12,246 bases of DNA. Origin: Kiritimatiellia bacterium. Lineage in GTDB: Bacteria > Verrucomicrobiota > Kiritimatiellia > RFP12 > UBA1067. Each line of letters opens with the position of its first letter. Position 1 is the first letter of the stretch. The stretch covers positions 1 to 12,246 of the forward strand of contig JAKSOY010000130.1 in assembly GCA_024405255.1 (NCBI GenBank). The letters are read 5' to 3'. The translations under genes were made by a program, and so were the position numbers. Below, piece after piece: positions 1-7,937 of the stretch. Below the pieces are notes generated by a model. The model was not told where the DNA came from, searched no databases, and saw nothing but the letters and a program-made list of their open reading frames with translations.

Positions 1-2
1 TG

Positions 3-545
3 CACACCACCTACGACCTCCACTACTCCTACAACGGCGGCAAGACCGACGTGCATGTCTGCAACAAGTTCCCGATGGGCATCAAGTTCATTGGCGAGAA
101 GGGCGAGTGGCTCTACTGCATGCGTGGCAACGCCAAGGTCACGCCGAGCGACCCCGACGTGCCGCAGAATGGCAAGATGCAGCCGCTGATGGCGTCGAAG
201 AACAAGTTGCTCACGCCGATTGAAAATCCGAAGATCAAGGTCAAGACCTCGGGCGACCACTGGAAGAACTGGCTTGAGGCCATCCGCCTCGGCGACCCGA
301 CCTACACCGCCACCAACGCCGAAGAGGCGCAGCGCTCGAGCACGGTCTGCTGCCTCGGCCGCATGTGCATGGAGCTGGGCCGCGGCAAGAAGGGCGGCGC
401 CTCGCTCAAGTGGAATCCCGCCACCGAGACGACCTGCTGCCAGGAGGCGGCGCCGATGATGGTGCCGTTCGCCCGCGGCAAGTACGACGTGAAGCTCGAG
501 CTCAAGCGGTACGGTTTCGACTACGAGACGGTGCTGCGCGGCTAA
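3..545 (+). CDS. Gfo/Idh/MocA family oxidoreductase, C-terminal part (5' end outside window)
   Basis: The reading frame is open from the first bases of the window, so only about the last 180 residues are seen and the start lies upstream. The family are NAD(P)-dependent sugar or inositol oxidoreductases with an N-terminal Rossmann fold, which is not visible here, and a C-terminal alpha/beta substrate domain. The visible part matches that C-terminal domain: a beta-rich stretch (GIKFIGEKGEWLYC), then the typical closing helices HWKNWLEAIRLGDP and NAEEAQRSSTVCCLGRMCMELG, ending with a KWNPATE tail similar to the common 'W.P..E' end of these proteins. It lies 19 bp upstream of a secreted alpha-galactosidase-like gene on the same strand, which suggests a role in sugar or glycan metabolism. 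The exact substrate cannot be told. Family assignment is fairly sure; the cofactor-binding half is unseen. Confidence 0.8.
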   Translation, partial: HTTYDLHYSYNGGKTDVHVCNKFPMGIKFIGEKGEWLYCMRGNAKVTPSDPDVPQNGKMQPLMASKNKLLTPIENPKIKVKTSGDHWKNWLEAIRLGDPTYTATNAEEAQRSSTVCCLGRMCMELGRGKKGGASLKWNPATETTCCQEAAPMMVPFARGKYDVKLELKRYGFDYETVLRG

Positions 546-564
546 AGCTGAAAGGCGAGATCCG

Positions 565-2775
565 ATGAAGTGCGGACTCATCGCGCTATTCGCGTGCACG
601 GCTTGCGCCGTGTACGCGGATACTGCTTTCAAGGCAGGTGAATGGAACGTCTCGTTCACGGCGAAGGGACAGGTCCTGCGGCTTGTCCATCCGTCGTCCG
701 GCCTTGAAGTCTCGGGCGCACTTGCCTGCGATGGTCCCGCACACGCGGAAAATGCGACGGCGAATCCGACGGAGGCGTGGTCCGTCGTCGACGCACGCGA
801 TGGTGTGCCGCAGCGTCTCGCGCTGGTCGATACCCGTGGGGATGTTCAGGGCTACCTGTCGTTCCAGACGAACGGGACGCGTCTGTCGTTTCTCGTCTAC
901 CATCGCACGGCGCTGGCGTATCAAGGCACGCTTGGCTATTCGGGAGAAATCAAGTGCCGTGCGGATGCCTTCCCGTGTTCGACGCGTCCGGAGCCGTCGT
1001 CTCGCGTGCTGCAGCTTGCGAGCGGCGACGCAACCTCGTCCCTGAACGATTCGCTCTTTTCTCCGACGGCCGACGAGGCCGTGCAGTTCGGCGCCGGGAA
1101 CCTGCAGCTCAGGTCCGTTGCGTCCGGACGCTGTGCATTCGAGATGTATGGTTCGCCCGACAATCCTGCGCAAGCCGAATTCTCGTTCAACATCCTTCGC
1201 GACTACTACAAGTCGCGCTGGGTGCCCTATTATCGGCCGATCGACCGTACGCGTGCGTCGCGTCCGCCGACGGGCTGGATGAGCTGGAACACGTATTTCG
1301 ACCAGGCAGGGTCGAAGGAAAATCTGGCCGAGGCGCGTCTGGGTGCGCGCCTGTTGAAGCCGTTTGGACTTGAATTCTGGTCGATCGAAAGCTGGCAGGG
1401 GAATTCGCCGCATCTGCCGGTGTCGAATTTCCACAACATGAACCTCGAGGTCTATGAACCGCAGTTCCCCGAGGGCATGAAATGGCTGGCCGATGAAATC
1501 CGCAAGCTGGGGTTCCGTCCCGGTTTGTGGACCGCGCCGTTCGGCACGGGCAACGACGCCTTTTACGCCGCGCACAAGGACTGGTTTCTGCATGATGCCG
1601 ACGGCAAGCCCATCCGCTGCTGGAATGGCAAGTACACGCTCGATCCAACGGTAGCGGCGGCACGCGAGCATCTTACGCACATCCACGATGTGGCCGCGCA
1701 TCAGTGGGGGTACGAGTTTTTCAAGATCGACGGCATGAGCGGACGCAATGCGGGCTATTGCGCGCATCTTTACGAGCGGCCTGAAATCCGCGCGCGCTTC
1801 CGCGATCCGTCGTGTTCGAATCCGTTTGAACTTTGCGTGCAGGCGTTCCGCAAGGGAATCGGTCCCGACCGCGTCTTCCTCGCGTGCCAAGGACACTTCA
1901 CCGGCGCGGAGGCCGCCTACGCCGATGCGTCGCGTACGGGGGCGGATATCGTGCATCCGAACCAGCCCGTCAAATGGGCGAACATCCTGTTGCAGGCGCG
2001 TTGCACGATCAATCAGATTTTCGCGCACAATGTCGTTTTCTGGGCGGATCCCGACTGCCTGCTCGTCTCCCAGCAGGCGTTGCCGATCGACGAGGCGCGC
2101 GTCGAGACCACGGTGGTCGCCTTGCCGGGCCAGCAGATGTTTGCCGGGGACAAGCTTGCGGAACTTGCGCCCGAGCGCGTGCGCCTCCTCCAGCAGGCGC
2201 TGCCCGTCTGCGACGTGCGTCCGGCGGCGCTCTATCCGTGCTTCGGACACCTCCCCGTGTGGAACTTGGGCGTTCGGCGTCCGTTCGGCGACTGGCATGT
2301 CGTCGCGCTCTTCAACTGGTCGGACCAGCCGGCGCGCGTTGGTTTCGACTGGGATGAAATCGGCGAGCCGGGTGCGCGCGCATTCGCTTGTTGGGAGTTT
2401 TGGACCGAATCGTGGCTCGGCGTCAATCAGAGCCGCCTTGAGCTGCAAGTACCGGCGCGGGCGGTGCGACTGGTGGCCCTGCAGCCGGCGGTTGAGCATC
2501 CGCAGTTCTTGTCCACCGATCGCCATGTCACCCAGGGCGGCGTTGAATTGAAAGACCAGCGTTGGTACGCGGGGCGGCTAACGACGACGGTTCGTCTGGT
2601 CGGCGGCTTCCCGATGACGGTGCGCTATACGGTTCCGACCGGATTCCTGTTCCAGAAGGTGACCGTGCCGGACGACATCACCGCCACGCCGCGGTTCGAG
2701 GCCGGAGGGAAGGTGCTGGCTGTCACGCTGATCGGACCCACCACGCGTGACGTCGAGGTGGCGTTGCAGTTCTAG
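565..2775 (+). CDS. Secreted alpha-galactosidase-like glycoside hydrolase (clan GH-D, GH27/GH36 type)
   Basis: A 736-residue protein predicted to hydrolyse terminal alpha-linked sugars outside the cytoplasm. Residues 1-19 look like a Sec signal peptide (MKCGLIALFACTACAVYA, cleavage near the YA/D site). Residues about 20-225 form a beta-sandwich-like N-terminal region. The (beta/alpha)8 catalytic barrel begins at GWMSWN (237-242), a hallmark of this clan, and includes GLWTAPF. D389 in FFKID fits the nucleophile position (the family's K-x-D motif). D461 in RTGADI fits the acid/base position (R457-x-x-x-D). A beta-rich C-terminal region follows from about residue 560. A start at 565 is supported by a purine-rich AAAGGCGAG just upstream. 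The gene lies between an oxidoreductase end and a cysteine-hydrolase-like gene in a probable operon. GH27 versus GH36, and galactose versus another sugar such as N-acetylgalactosamine, cannot be settled by eye. Confidence 0.8.
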   Translation: MKCGLIALFACTACAVYADTAFKAGEWNVSFTAKGQVLRLVHPSSGLEVSGALACDGPAHAENATANPTEAWSVVDARDGVPQRLALVDTRGDVQGYLSFQTNGTRLSFLVYHRTALAYQGTLGYSGEIKCRADAFPCSTRPEPSSRVLQLASGDATSSLNDSLFSPTADEAVQFGAGNLQLRSVASGRCAFEMYGSPDNPAQAEFSFNILRDYYKSRWVPYYRPIDRTRASRPPTGWMSWNTYFDQAGSKENLAEARLGARLLKPFGLEFWSIESWQGNSPHLPVSNFHNMNLEVYEPQFPEGMKWLADEIRKLGFRPGLWTAPFGTGNDAFYAAHKDWFLHDADGKPIRCWNGKYTLDPTVAAAREHLTHIHDVAAHQWGYEFFKIDGMSGRNAGYCAHLYERPEIRARFRDPSCSNPFELCVQAFRKGIGPDRVFLACQGHFTGAEAAYADASRTGADIVHPNQPVKWANILLQARCTINQIFAHNVVFWADPDCLLVSQQALPIDEARVETTVVALPGQQMFAGDKLAELAPERVRLLQQALPVCDVRPAALYPCFGHLPVWNLGVRRPFGDWHVVALFNWSDQPARVGFDWDEIGEPGARAFACWEFWTESWLGVNQSRLELQVPARAVRLVALQPAVEHPQFLSTDRHVTQGGVELKDQRWYAGRLTTTVRLVGGFPMTVRYTVPTGFLFQKVTVPDDITATPRFEAGGKVLAVTLIGPTTRDVEVALQF

Positions 2776-2804
2776 TTTCAAGATAATCACAGAAAGGTCG
2801 AACG

Positions 2805-3872
2805 ATGAGTAAGTTCAGTCAGATGGGCGCATTTTGCGCGTGCGTGTTGTTGGCGGGTGCCTGCTGGGGATTGACTTTGCCCCCGGCGTTGCTGACGCAG
2901 ATCGAGGCGCATTTGCCGATGTCGTTCTATGCGACGCCGAGCAAGACGCATGCGACGAAAATCTATCCGCTCGTTTCGCAGGCGAAACGCGTCAACACGA
3001 AGGGGATGTCCGTAAATGTCGCGGAAGACCAGCTGGTGCTGCTCGAGTTCTCGCCCGACAAGAAGGTGGTGAACGTGGCGTATCCCGTTGGGTCCAATGG
3101 CGACTATCTGACGGGATGGTTCCGCATCGAGGACGTGCTGGACCTCAATCAGCTCAAGCTCAAACCGCCGACGGAGTATGTGGCTTCGTCGAATGCCGTG
3201 CGTCATTTCCTCTATCAGGCGAAGGCCCAGGGCAAGCCGTGCCTCGTCGGGTGCGCGCGTGACATGGACGGGGCGATCAAGCTTGGCGAACGCCGTGTGA
3301 AGGCGGGGCCGCGCAGTCGTTCGGAGGAGGTCTACCACCTGCTCTGCCTGACGAAGGGTAGTGCGTCCGTTGGCGAGTACCAGCTGGCGGGCCGGCTCGT
3401 GCTGGCGCGCGAGGTTCCCGCGCTCAAGGAAGAGGACTACCTGGCACGCGTGGCGCAGATGATCGACGAATACTCCTACCGGGTGGGACGCCATTGGGAC
3501 AACAGCACGCATCCGATTGTCATTCGGAACGGCAACGGCGGGTGTGCGGCGTTTGCGACGGACTTTGCCGGCTATGTGTTCGACGCGCACAATTTCAATT
3601 CGGGCGAACGCTATGACAGCGCGTCCGAGATCAGGTCCGGCGACGTGATCCGCCTTCAGGGACATTACATCACCGTGCTGGAACGCCATGCGGACGGCAG
3701 CCTGCTGACGATGGACGGCAACTGCAACAAGTCGATCCGCCGCAGCACGCGCGCCTACTCGATCGTCAACGGCGAACTCAAGGGCGGGAAGTTTGTGAAC
3801 GGGTGGCACTATCTGTCGAAGGAGCTGCCGTCTGCCGATGCCGGTAAGAAGTCGAAAAAGAAAAACCGTTAG
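2805..3872 (+). CDS. Secreted SH3-like plus CHAP/NlpC-like cysteine hydrolase (putative)
   Basis: A 355-residue exported protein. The N-terminus has a hydrophobic segment (about residues 8-23, FCACVLLAGACWG). It could be a type I signal peptide or, less likely, a lipoprotein signal, since LAGAC lacks the usual Leu at -3. Residues about 35-115 look SH3-like, ending in GWFRIEDVL. The C-terminal part has the order of a papain-fold CHAP/NlpC amidase: C247 at a helix start (GGCAAFATDFAGYVF), then SGDVIRLQGHYITVLE with H287, then MDGNCN with D304, N306 or N308 as the third polar residue. Such enzymes usually cut peptidoglycan peptides or amide bonds. The tail is very basic (KKSKKKNR). AGAAAGG sits 8 bp before the ATG. 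It lies 29 bp after the alpha-galactosidase-like gene and 17 bp before the next gene. The hydrolase role is inferred from motif order, not from clear family identity. Confidence 0.6.
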   Translation: MSKFSQMGAFCACVLLAGACWGLTLPPALLTQIEAHLPMSFYATPSKTHATKIYPLVSQAKRVNTKGMSVNVAEDQLVLLEFSPDKKVVNVAYPVGSNGDYLTGWFRIEDVLDLNQLKLKPPTEYVASSNAVRHFLYQAKAQGKPCLVGCARDMDGAIKLGERRVKAGPRSRSEEVYHLLCLTKGSASVGEYQLAGRLVLAREVPALKEEDYLARVAQMIDEYSYRVGRHWDNSTHPIVIRNGNGGCAAFATDFAGYVFDAHNFNSGERYDSASEIRSGDVIRLQGHYITVLERHADGSLLTMDGNCNKSIRRSTRAYSIVNGELKGGKFVNGWHYLSKELPSADAGKKSKKKNR

Positions 3873-3889
3873 TCGAAGCGAGGTACACG

Positions 3890-6163
3890 ATGCGTTCTCT
3901 GTTGTTTGTCGGTTCGTGCCTCATCGCGGGCATGCTCTGGGGTGTTGAGCAGGTTATCCCCGTGAATCGCGGTGAAGACAGCGTGTTGGCTGAAGTCGTG
4001 CTGAAACCTGCGGGTGCGGCTGCCGACGATACGGACCGCATTCAGGCGGCCCTTGACAAAGTCGGCCAGATGGGCGGCGGCACCGTGTTTCTTGCGCTCG
4101 GCGACTACACGGTGACGAAACCCGTGACGGTGCCGGTGGGGGTGACCTTGCGCGGCGACTACGCGACGAAACCGCAGCAGATCCGCCAGTCGACGGTCAT
4201 ACGCATTCGCGGCGGAAGGGGCGACGAGAACGGTCCCGCGGCCTTTACGGTCAACCCGGGCGCCGGCCTGGTGGGGCTTGTCTTCTACTACCCCGAGCAG
4301 ACGCTGGCGAATCCGACGCCCTATCCGTGGACGGTGCGTACGGCGATTCAGCCGCCCGTCGCGAACGACAACCAGACGGTGATGAACTGTTCGTTCGTCA
4401 ATGCGTGGCAGGGCATTCGGATCGGTCCTGAATGGAACGAACTGCATACGATCCGCGCCGTCAACCTGTGCGCGCTCAAGACCGGCATTTCCGTTGATAC
4501 CACGACGGATATCGGACGCGTGACGGACGTGCTTGTGGCCCCGTGGCCGTGGAGTTGGTTCACGGCGGGAGTGACCGGGGCGCCCACGCGGGACGAACTT
4601 GCGACCTGGTTCCGCACGCACGACACAACGGGTGTCGATTTCGGACGCAGCGACTGGGAATTCGTTCGCGGCCTGACGGTGAGCAACTACAAGACCGGCG
4701 TGCGGTTCCGCAAGGGCAAACAAGGCCTCACGAACGGGGTGATCGCCAACAGCACGTTCCATCGCTGCGTCACGGGACTCGATCTCGTGGAATTGAACGG
4801 CGTGGGACTCGCCGTCTACAACTCGTCTTTCGCGGGCGGAGAAAAGAGCGTGGCATTCGGTCCGGCGTTCCATTCGATCGCCCAGTTCTATGGATGCAAG
4901 TTCGACAAGGATCCGTTGAAGTCGAGCAAGCACGCCCTCGTGCGCGACGAGTTCATTCCGCGTCGGGACTGGAAACGGCCGCATCTGCCGCGTCCGGCCC
5001 GCAAGGCGCTCTACGATGTGACGAAGTTCGGGGCCTCGCCCAAGCTCGAGGATAACGCGGCCGCCTTCCAGAAGGCGCTGGACGCGGCGGTGAAGGGCGG
5101 TACCGTCTATGTGCCGGCGGGATTCTACCGATTCCGCGGTAACATCAAGGTGCCGACGGGTGTGGAACTGCGCGGAGCGTCCGGGGTGCCGCACCATACC
5201 TGCTCGGGCGGATCGGTTCTGATGCCGCTTCAAGGGAGAGGCGACGAGAAGGGCGAGCCGTTCGTGACGCTCGGTGCGCGGTCGGGGCTGCGCGGATTGG
5301 CCTTCTGGTATCCGGAGCAGACGACGATTGCGCCGGTGCCCTATCCGTGGACGGTGCGTTCGCTCGGCGAAGGCTGCTGGGTGCGCGATGTGAACATCGG
5401 CAACGGCTGGCAAGGCGTCGATTTCGCGACGCATCCATCCGACGACCATCTCGTTTCGTATCTTTCGGGCTGCTGCTGGCGGCGGGCGCTCTATGTCGGC
5501 AAGTCGCGGAACGGCTATGTCGAGGACCTTCAGTTCAATCCGCACTATTCGTTGCGTCGTCCGCCGCATTTCCCGGTGGCGAAGAATCCGCCGCCGCCCG
5601 AGGGGCCTGTCCCCGTGGCCGGCTGGGAGTCCGGGTGGCTGCGCGAGCATTTGGAGGGCTTTGTCTTCCGCAATTGCGCGAACGAGCGCATCGTCGGTAC
5701 GTTCCTCTACGCGGCGCGCGAGGGCCTCGCGTTCCGGGGCGCCAATTCGGCGCATGTGCTGATTCACGGCACGGATACGGGAACGCGCGGCGTGGTGCTG
5801 GATCAGCAGCCGGGTGCGCATGTCGATTTCGCGCTGGCGCAGATCGTGCCGTGGAATTCGACGGCGAAGTGCGAGAAGGCGGGCATCTGGTGCGCCCCGT
5901 CGGACAAGGGAGAGGCGTTCTTCCGTGCCTCGCAGTTCTGGGCGGGTCCGTGCACGCTGGTGCAGCGTGGCAAGGGCTATGTGATGCTCGACAGTCTGAA
6001 TTCGCTTTCGGGTCCGATGGCCGTCTACGATGGCGTGACGCGGCTGGTGGCGACGCGCTATGAGAATGAGAAGAATCATTTTGTCGATATCCATGGGGGA
6101 CGTGTCGAGTCCCAGGGAAGTCGCATTCGTAAAGTCGAGAAGAAAGAAGAAGTGAAGAAATGA
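3890..6163 (+). CDS. Secreted pectate-lyase-superfamily (right-handed beta-helix) protein with internal duplication
   Basis: A 757-residue protein with a signal peptide (MRSLLFVGSCLIAGMLWG) and two copies of a pectate-lyase-3-like, right-handed beta-helix module. Copy one starts near residue 45 (DDTDRIQAALDKVGQMGGGT, GDYTVTKPVTVPVGVTLRG). Copy two starts near residue 380 (FGASPKLEDNAAAFQKALDA, GFYRFRGNIKVPTGVELRG). Both copies carry the D-(T/N)-..-iQ.Al....GGTV.v..G.Y opening of this superfamily, a GRGDE(N/K)G segment, G(L/R)xGLxF(Y/W)YPEQT and an identical YPWTVR (145-150 and 485-490). Such folds bind or cleave polysaccharides. No catalytic site is recognisable, so lyase, hydrolase or non-catalytic binding are all possible. 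GCGAGG 6 bp before the ATG supports this start. The stop overlaps the panC start (ATGA). Confidence 0.8.
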   Translation: MRSLLFVGSCLIAGMLWGVEQVIPVNRGEDSVLAEVVLKPAGAAADDTDRIQAALDKVGQMGGGTVFLALGDYTVTKPVTVPVGVTLRGDYATKPQQIRQSTVIRIRGGRGDENGPAAFTVNPGAGLVGLVFYYPEQTLANPTPYPWTVRTAIQPPVANDNQTVMNCSFVNAWQGIRIGPEWNELHTIRAVNLCALKTGISVDTTTDIGRVTDVLVAPWPWSWFTAGVTGAPTRDELATWFRTHDTTGVDFGRSDWEFVRGLTVSNYKTGVRFRKGKQGLTNGVIANSTFHRCVTGLDLVELNGVGLAVYNSSFAGGEKSVAFGPAFHSIAQFYGCKFDKDPLKSSKHALVRDEFIPRRDWKRPHLPRPARKALYDVTKFGASPKLEDNAAAFQKALDAAVKGGTVYVPAGFYRFRGNIKVPTGVELRGASGVPHHTCSGGSVLMPLQGRGDEKGEPFVTLGARSGLRGLAFWYPEQTTIAPVPYPWTVRSLGEGCWVRDVNIGNGWQGVDFATHPSDDHLVSYLSGCCWRRALYVGKSRNGYVEDLQFNPHYSLRRPPHFPVAKNPPPPEGPVPVAGWESGWLREHLEGFVFRNCANERIVGTFLYAAREGLAFRGANSAHVLIHGTDTGTRGVVLDQQPGAHVDFALAQIVPWNSTAKCEKAGIWCAPSDKGEAFFRASQFWAGPCTLVQRGKGYVMLDSLNSLSGPMAVYDGVTRLVATRYENEKNHFVDIHGGRVESQGSRIRKVEKKEEVKK

Positions 6164-7002
6164 AGACGTTCAAAGAGCCGAAGAAACTGCAGAAGTGGTG
6201 TGCCGAACAGCGGATGGCGGGCAAGAAGATCGCCCTTGTGCCGACAATGGGCTATCTGCATGAAGGCCATCTTTCGCTGATCGAGGCGGCGAAGAAGAAC
6301 GGCGCGGACGAAATCGTCGTCAGCGTGTTTGTGAACCCGGTGCAGTTCTGTCCGGGCGAGGACTACGAGAAATATCCGCGCGACGAGAAGGCGGATCTCG
6401 CGAAGTGCCGCAAGGCGGGCGCGACGGCGATTTTCTTCCCGACGCCGGACAACATGTACCTGGCGGCGCATTCGGTGTATGTGAACGAAGAGGAGCTTTC
6501 GAAGGGCCTCTGCGGCGCGCGTCGTCCGGGACATTTCCGCGGCGTGTGCACGGTGGTGGCGAAGCTGTTCAATCTCGTCCATCCGCATTTCGCGGTGTTT
6601 GGACAGAAGGACTTCCAGCAGGAGACGATCATCCGCCGGATGGTGCGCGACCTCAACTTCGATCTCGACATCCTGGTGGCGCCGATCGTGCGCGAGCCGA
6701 GCGGCTTGGCGCGCAGCTCGCGCAACACGTACCTTTCGGATGACGAGAAGACGCGGGCGCTTGCGCTTTCGCAGTCGCTCTTCGCGGCGCAGGCCGATGT
6801 GAAGGCGAAGAAGTCGATCGCCTGGAAGGGCTATCAGACGAAGATCGCGAAGAAGCTTGAAGCCGCCGGCCTCAAGGTCGACTATGTGGAAGCGGTCGAC
6901 AGCGAGACGCTGGAGCCCGTCAAGAAACTTGAACCGGGTGTGGCGATCCTTCTTGCGGTCTATTGCGGCAAGACGCGTCTCATCGACAATGCGGTCATGT
7001 GA
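6160..7002 (+). CDS. panC: Pantoate-beta-alanine ligase (pantothenate synthetase)
   Basis: A cytoplasmic enzyme that joins pantoate and beta-alanine using ATP, the last step of pantothenate (vitamin B5) synthesis. The 280 residues match the usual length. Hallmarks are visible: PTMGYLHEGH (28-37) with the HxGH nucleotidyltransferase motif; VFVNPVQF; FGQKDFQQ (147-154) near the ATP/pantoate site; and SSRN (186-189), the KMSKS-equivalent loop, followed by YLS. One detail is odd: the segment before SSRN reads REPSGLARSSRN, with S181 where most PanC proteins have Asp (DGLA.SSRN). The start overlaps the upstream stop in an ATGA, with a purine-rich AAGAAAGAAGAAG before it, so translation is probably coupled to the secreted beta-helix gene. 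The usual partner panB is not in the window. Identification is strong. Confidence 0.96.
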   Translation: MKTFKEPKKLQKWCAEQRMAGKKIALVPTMGYLHEGHLSLIEAAKKNGADEIVVSVFVNPVQFCPGEDYEKYPRDEKADLAKCRKAGATAIFFPTPDNMYLAAHSVYVNEEELSKGLCGARRPGHFRGVCTVVAKLFNLVHPHFAVFGQKDFQQETIIRRMVRDLNFDLDILVAPIVREPSGLARSSRNTYLSDDEKTRALALSQSLFAAQADVKAKKSIAWKGYQTKIAKKLEAAGLKVDYVEAVDSETLEPVKKLEPGVAILLAVYCGKTRLIDNAVM

Positions 7003-7748
7003 TGATCGATCTTTCGAACGAAGAGTGGAAAGAGGCGTATCGCCTCGTACAGGCCGCCGCCGCGCAGCCGGACAACGATGCAGCGCGCGCGGCCGCCTTT
7101 GATTTTCTGCGCACGGCGGAATCGAAACGGCTGTTGGCGATTGCGCATCTGCTGCAGCCCGGGGCGACGGCGCGGTCCATCCAGGCGGCGCTCGTGCCGC
7201 TTGAACGCGTCGACAAGCGCGCGAAGATCACCGATGCCGAAATGGGCATCCGCACGACCGATGTACCGGGCCATGTGGACAAGGCGCCGTTCGTCGTCGT
7301 GGCGGACAACGTGCGCAGCGCGTTCAACATGGGCGGCATCTTCCGCACGGCCGACTTCTTCGGTGCGGAGCGGCTGATCCTCTGTGGCTATTCGCCCACG
7401 CCCGAGAATGCGCAGGTCAAGAAGACGGCGCTGGGGTCCGACGAGTCGACCCCGTGGGAGCATGCGGACGACGTGCGCGACGTGATCGACCGGTTGCGGT
7501 CCGAAGGACGCCGCATCTATGCGCTCGAAACGGTCGACGGCGCCACAGACCTCGCGCACGCGGAAATCGTCTATCCGTGCGCCGTGCTGCTGGGCAACGA
7601 ACGGTTCGGCCTCGACCCCGACGTCGTCGCGATGGCCGACGAAGTGCTGGAGATCCGTTCACACGGACAGAAGAATTCCCTCAACGTGGTAAGCGCCTTC
7701 GCAGTCGCCGGTGCATTCTTCCGGCGTTCCTCGCCGGAGCGCGGGTAG
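7002..7748 (+). CDS. TrmH/SpoU-family RNA 2'-O-methyltransferase
   Basis: A 248-residue SPOUT-fold methyltransferase that would use S-adenosylmethionine to methylate a ribose 2'-OH in tRNA or rRNA. All three family motifs are visible: N103-V-R105-S-x-F-N-x-G-x-x-x-R in DNVRSAFNMGGIFRTADFFG (motif 1), LLGNERFGL with N199 and E200 (motif 2), and NSLNVVSAFAVA with N225, S226, N228 (motif 3). R105 fits the catalytic Arg. Residues about 1-90 form a helical N-terminal extension unlike the L30e-type substrate domain of some relatives, so the target RNA cannot be named. The ATG at 7002 shares one base with the panC stop (TGATG), typical of translational coupling, and was preferred over an in-frame TTG at 6963 and GTG at 6999. 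A GC-rich hairpin follows directly after the stop. Confidence 0.9.
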   Translation: MIDLSNEEWKEAYRLVQAAAAQPDNDAARAAAFDFLRTAESKRLLAIAHLLQPGATARSIQAALVPLERVDKRAKITDAEMGIRTTDVPGHVDKAPFVVVADNVRSAFNMGGIFRTADFFGAERLILCGYSPTPENAQVKKTALGSDESTPWEHADDVRDVIDRLRSEGRRIYALETVDGATDLAHAEIVYPCAVLLGNERFGLDPDVVAMADEVLEIRSHGQKNSLNVVSAFAVAGAFFRRSSPERG

Positions 7749-7769
7749 GGCGCGGACTCCGGCCGCGCC
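7749..7769 (+). terminator. GC-rich hairpin right after the methyltransferase gene
   Basis: A perfect 7-bp stem, GGCGCGG (7749-7755) with CCGCGCC (7763-7769), and a 7-nt loop ACTCCGG. It begins on the base after the stop codon. The following bases (GCAAAGAGATT) have no T run, so this is not a canonical intrinsic terminator. It could be a rho-assisted end, a 3' stabilising hairpin or a REP-type element. Its place at the end of the operon and before the AT-rich region favours an operon-end role. Confidence 0.45.
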
Positions 7770-7825
7770 GCAAAGAGATTGTCCACGGGCCTGGCATTGC
7801 GGCGCAGCCCGAGTCTGCCAATCAA

Positions 7826-7878
7826 CCGCCGTAACGTCAGGACAATGAATTAGCGAGCGTTACGCCCCCGCCGTAACG
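7826..7878. repeat. Direct repeat CCGCCGTAACG x2 with an inverted CGTTACG between
   Basis: The same 11 bases occur at 7826-7836 and 7868-7878. An inverted partner CGTTACG lies at 7858-7864 and forms a perfect 7-bp hairpin with the second copy (loop CCCCCGC, 7865-7871). The inverted element can pair with either copy. The block ends 23 bp upstream of the -35 box of the promoter at 7902, so a regulator binding site is possible. Alternatively it is a terminator-like hairpin of the upstream operon, although no T run follows. Confidence 0.5.
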
Positions 7879-7901
7879 AATCAAATTGTGCTGGAATGGT
7901 G

Positions 7902-7931
7902 TTGACGATCTGACAGATAATGGGGTATACT
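7902..7931 (+). promoter_or_regulatory. Sigma70-type promoter of the lipoprotein-pair transcript
   Basis: TTGACG (7902-7907) and TATACT (7926-7931) are separated by 18 bp. Each hexamer differs from consensus at one position. A start of transcription about 7 bases further on, near 7938, would place the first base of the leader hairpin at the RNA 5' end. This is the best promoter-like sequence in the window together with the one near 12147. Confidence 0.7.
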
Positions 7932-7937
7932 GTCTTC

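Noticed and set aside
586..2526. Long minus-strand open frame opposite the alpha-galactosidase-like gene
   Set aside because: It is an Arg-rich shadow frame typical of GC-rich coding DNA, lacks family motifs and a credible start, and lies opposite a gene with a clear signal peptide and catalytic motifs.
3869..6094. Long minus-strand open frame opposite the beta-helix gene
   Set aside because: Arg/His-rich low-information translation with no motif; the plus strand carries a signal peptide, a Shine-Dalgarno sequence and a duplicated domain.
6963..7001. Earlier TTG (6963) or GTG (6999) start for the RNA methyltransferase
   Set aside because: The TTG start would overlap panC by 40 bp and add residues unlike the family; the ATG at 7002 makes a standard TGATG overlap.
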